Positions 63,595-64,000 of a stretch of DNA of 64,000 bases are shown piece after piece; position 1 is the first letter of the stretch, and each line of letters starts with the position of its first letter. This DNA comes from Usnea hakonensis (Eukaryota > Ascomycota > Lecanoromycetes > Lecanorales > Parmeliaceae), in assembly GCA_013423325.1 (NCBI GenBank), contig BLJB01000056.1, positions 124,001 through 188,000 on the forward strand, read 5' to 3'. The position numbers were made by a program, and so were the translations under genes. The notes under the pieces are model-generated. The model did no database searches and was not told where the DNA came from. It saw only the letters and a program-made list of their open reading frames with translations.

Positions 63595-64000
63595 CTACCA
63601 GCCGCCGCCACCACCACCTCCTCCTTCGTCGCCATTGTTTGCACCCCATGAATTATCACCGCCTGCATTGCCACCTTCATGACCTTCGTTATTCTTGTCA
63701 TCAGTCCCACCCCAACCTCCATCCCCTCCGCCTTCATTCTTATCCCGGCTATCCGCACCCTTATCGTTGCCCCAATCGTCCGCCGCTTTATTGTCACCGT
63801 CGTTGTTTACCCAGTCATCGGTGGGCTTTGCGTCGCCGCTATTGTTGTTGCCGTTTTTGCTCCAGTCACCGCCCCAGGCGCCAGCGTTCGCACCCCAGCT
63901 ATTTTCATCTTTCCTGTTGCCATTGTTCTTCTGATCGGTATTGCCCCAGTCATTGCCACCATTGCCGCTCTCTCCGGCCCCATTGGAGACCTCGCCATAC
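63595..64000 (-). CDS. C-terminal part of a Gly/Asn/Asp-rich protein with Trp repeats
   Basis: A minus-strand frame is open from the right edge to TAG at 63597-63595, 134 codons visible. It is built of short repeats centred on Trp: GGNDWGNTD, ENSWGANAG, WGGDWSKN, DDWVNND, ADDWGND, GGWGGTDD and DNSWGANN, ending in a GGGGGGGW tail. The periodicity is roughly 12-25 residues. It is extremely hydrophilic and surely disordered. Without the upstream part no family can be named; such tails occur on fungal RNA-binding and stress-granule-like proteins, and on unrelated ones too. The clean repeated coding pattern in one frame supports a real gene. Long frames on the other strand here are shadows. Confidence 0.65.
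   Translation of the reverse strand, partial: YGEVSNGAGESGNGGNDWGNTDQKNNGNRKDENSWGANAGAWGGDWSKNGNNNSGDAKPTDDWVNNDGDNKAADDWGNDKGADSRDKNEGGGDGGWGGTDDKNNEGHEGGNAGGDNSWGANNGDEGGGGGGGGW

Overview
This is nuclear DNA of a filamentous ascomycete (Pezizomycotina). The evidence is short GT-AG introns (about 43-160 nt) with GTRAGT donors and CTGAC-type branch points, plus fungal families: a short PI-PLC, a Ptc7-type phosphatase, Mps1 kinase, CYSTM protein, fungal C2H2 regulators and a fungal NB-ARC/TPR receptor. I infer 23 protein genes, many rebuilt by splicing. The sequence alone does not fix class or species. I found no tRNA, rRNA, transposon or CRISPR array that I can defend.

0-7 kb is the most interesting part. 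A NOD-like receptor gene (NB-ARC plus TPR, minus strand, running off the left edge) has no N-terminal effector domain but carries one short motif of the D/N-I/V-x6-A/S-R/D-x3-G-D/N type near its N-terminus. About 3.2 kb away a plus-strand gene encodes a helical HeLo/SesA-like domain, a linker made by a tandem exon-intron duplication, and two copies of the same motif at its C-terminus, 33 residues apart. This is the layout of fungal amyloid-signalling NLR/effector pairs of the HET-s-related (HRAM) kind: the receptor would template the amyloid fold of the effector and trigger cell death. A serine beta-lactamase-like hydrolase gene lies between them.

7-13 kb holds housekeeping genes: mitochondrial PP2C (PTC7), the spindle-checkpoint kinase MPS1 and mitochondrial ribosomal protein bL21m, followed by a hotdog thioesterase with an apparent frameshift. 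15-20 kb holds two paralogous F-box-like genes with a doubtful gene between them. 21-26 kb has a four-exon CYSTM gene and a fungal zinc-finger gene; 27-33 kb has the oligosaccharyltransferase catalytic subunit STT3 and a coiled-coil protein. 35-53 kb contains three C2H2 proteins of one architecture, an SDR oxidoreductase and a conserved fungal unknown. 55-64 kb has a tiny double-CxxC protein, a PI-specific phospholipase C, an RS-rich protein and the C-terminal part of a Gly/Asn/Trp repeat protein at the right edge.

Intergenic DNA is long (0.5-3 kb) and peppered with short AGGTACCTT-like palindromic motifs and microsatellites. Apart from the proposed NLR/effector pair there is no sign of operon-like or pathway clustering. 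All introns were inferred from splice signals and reading phase, without transcripts.
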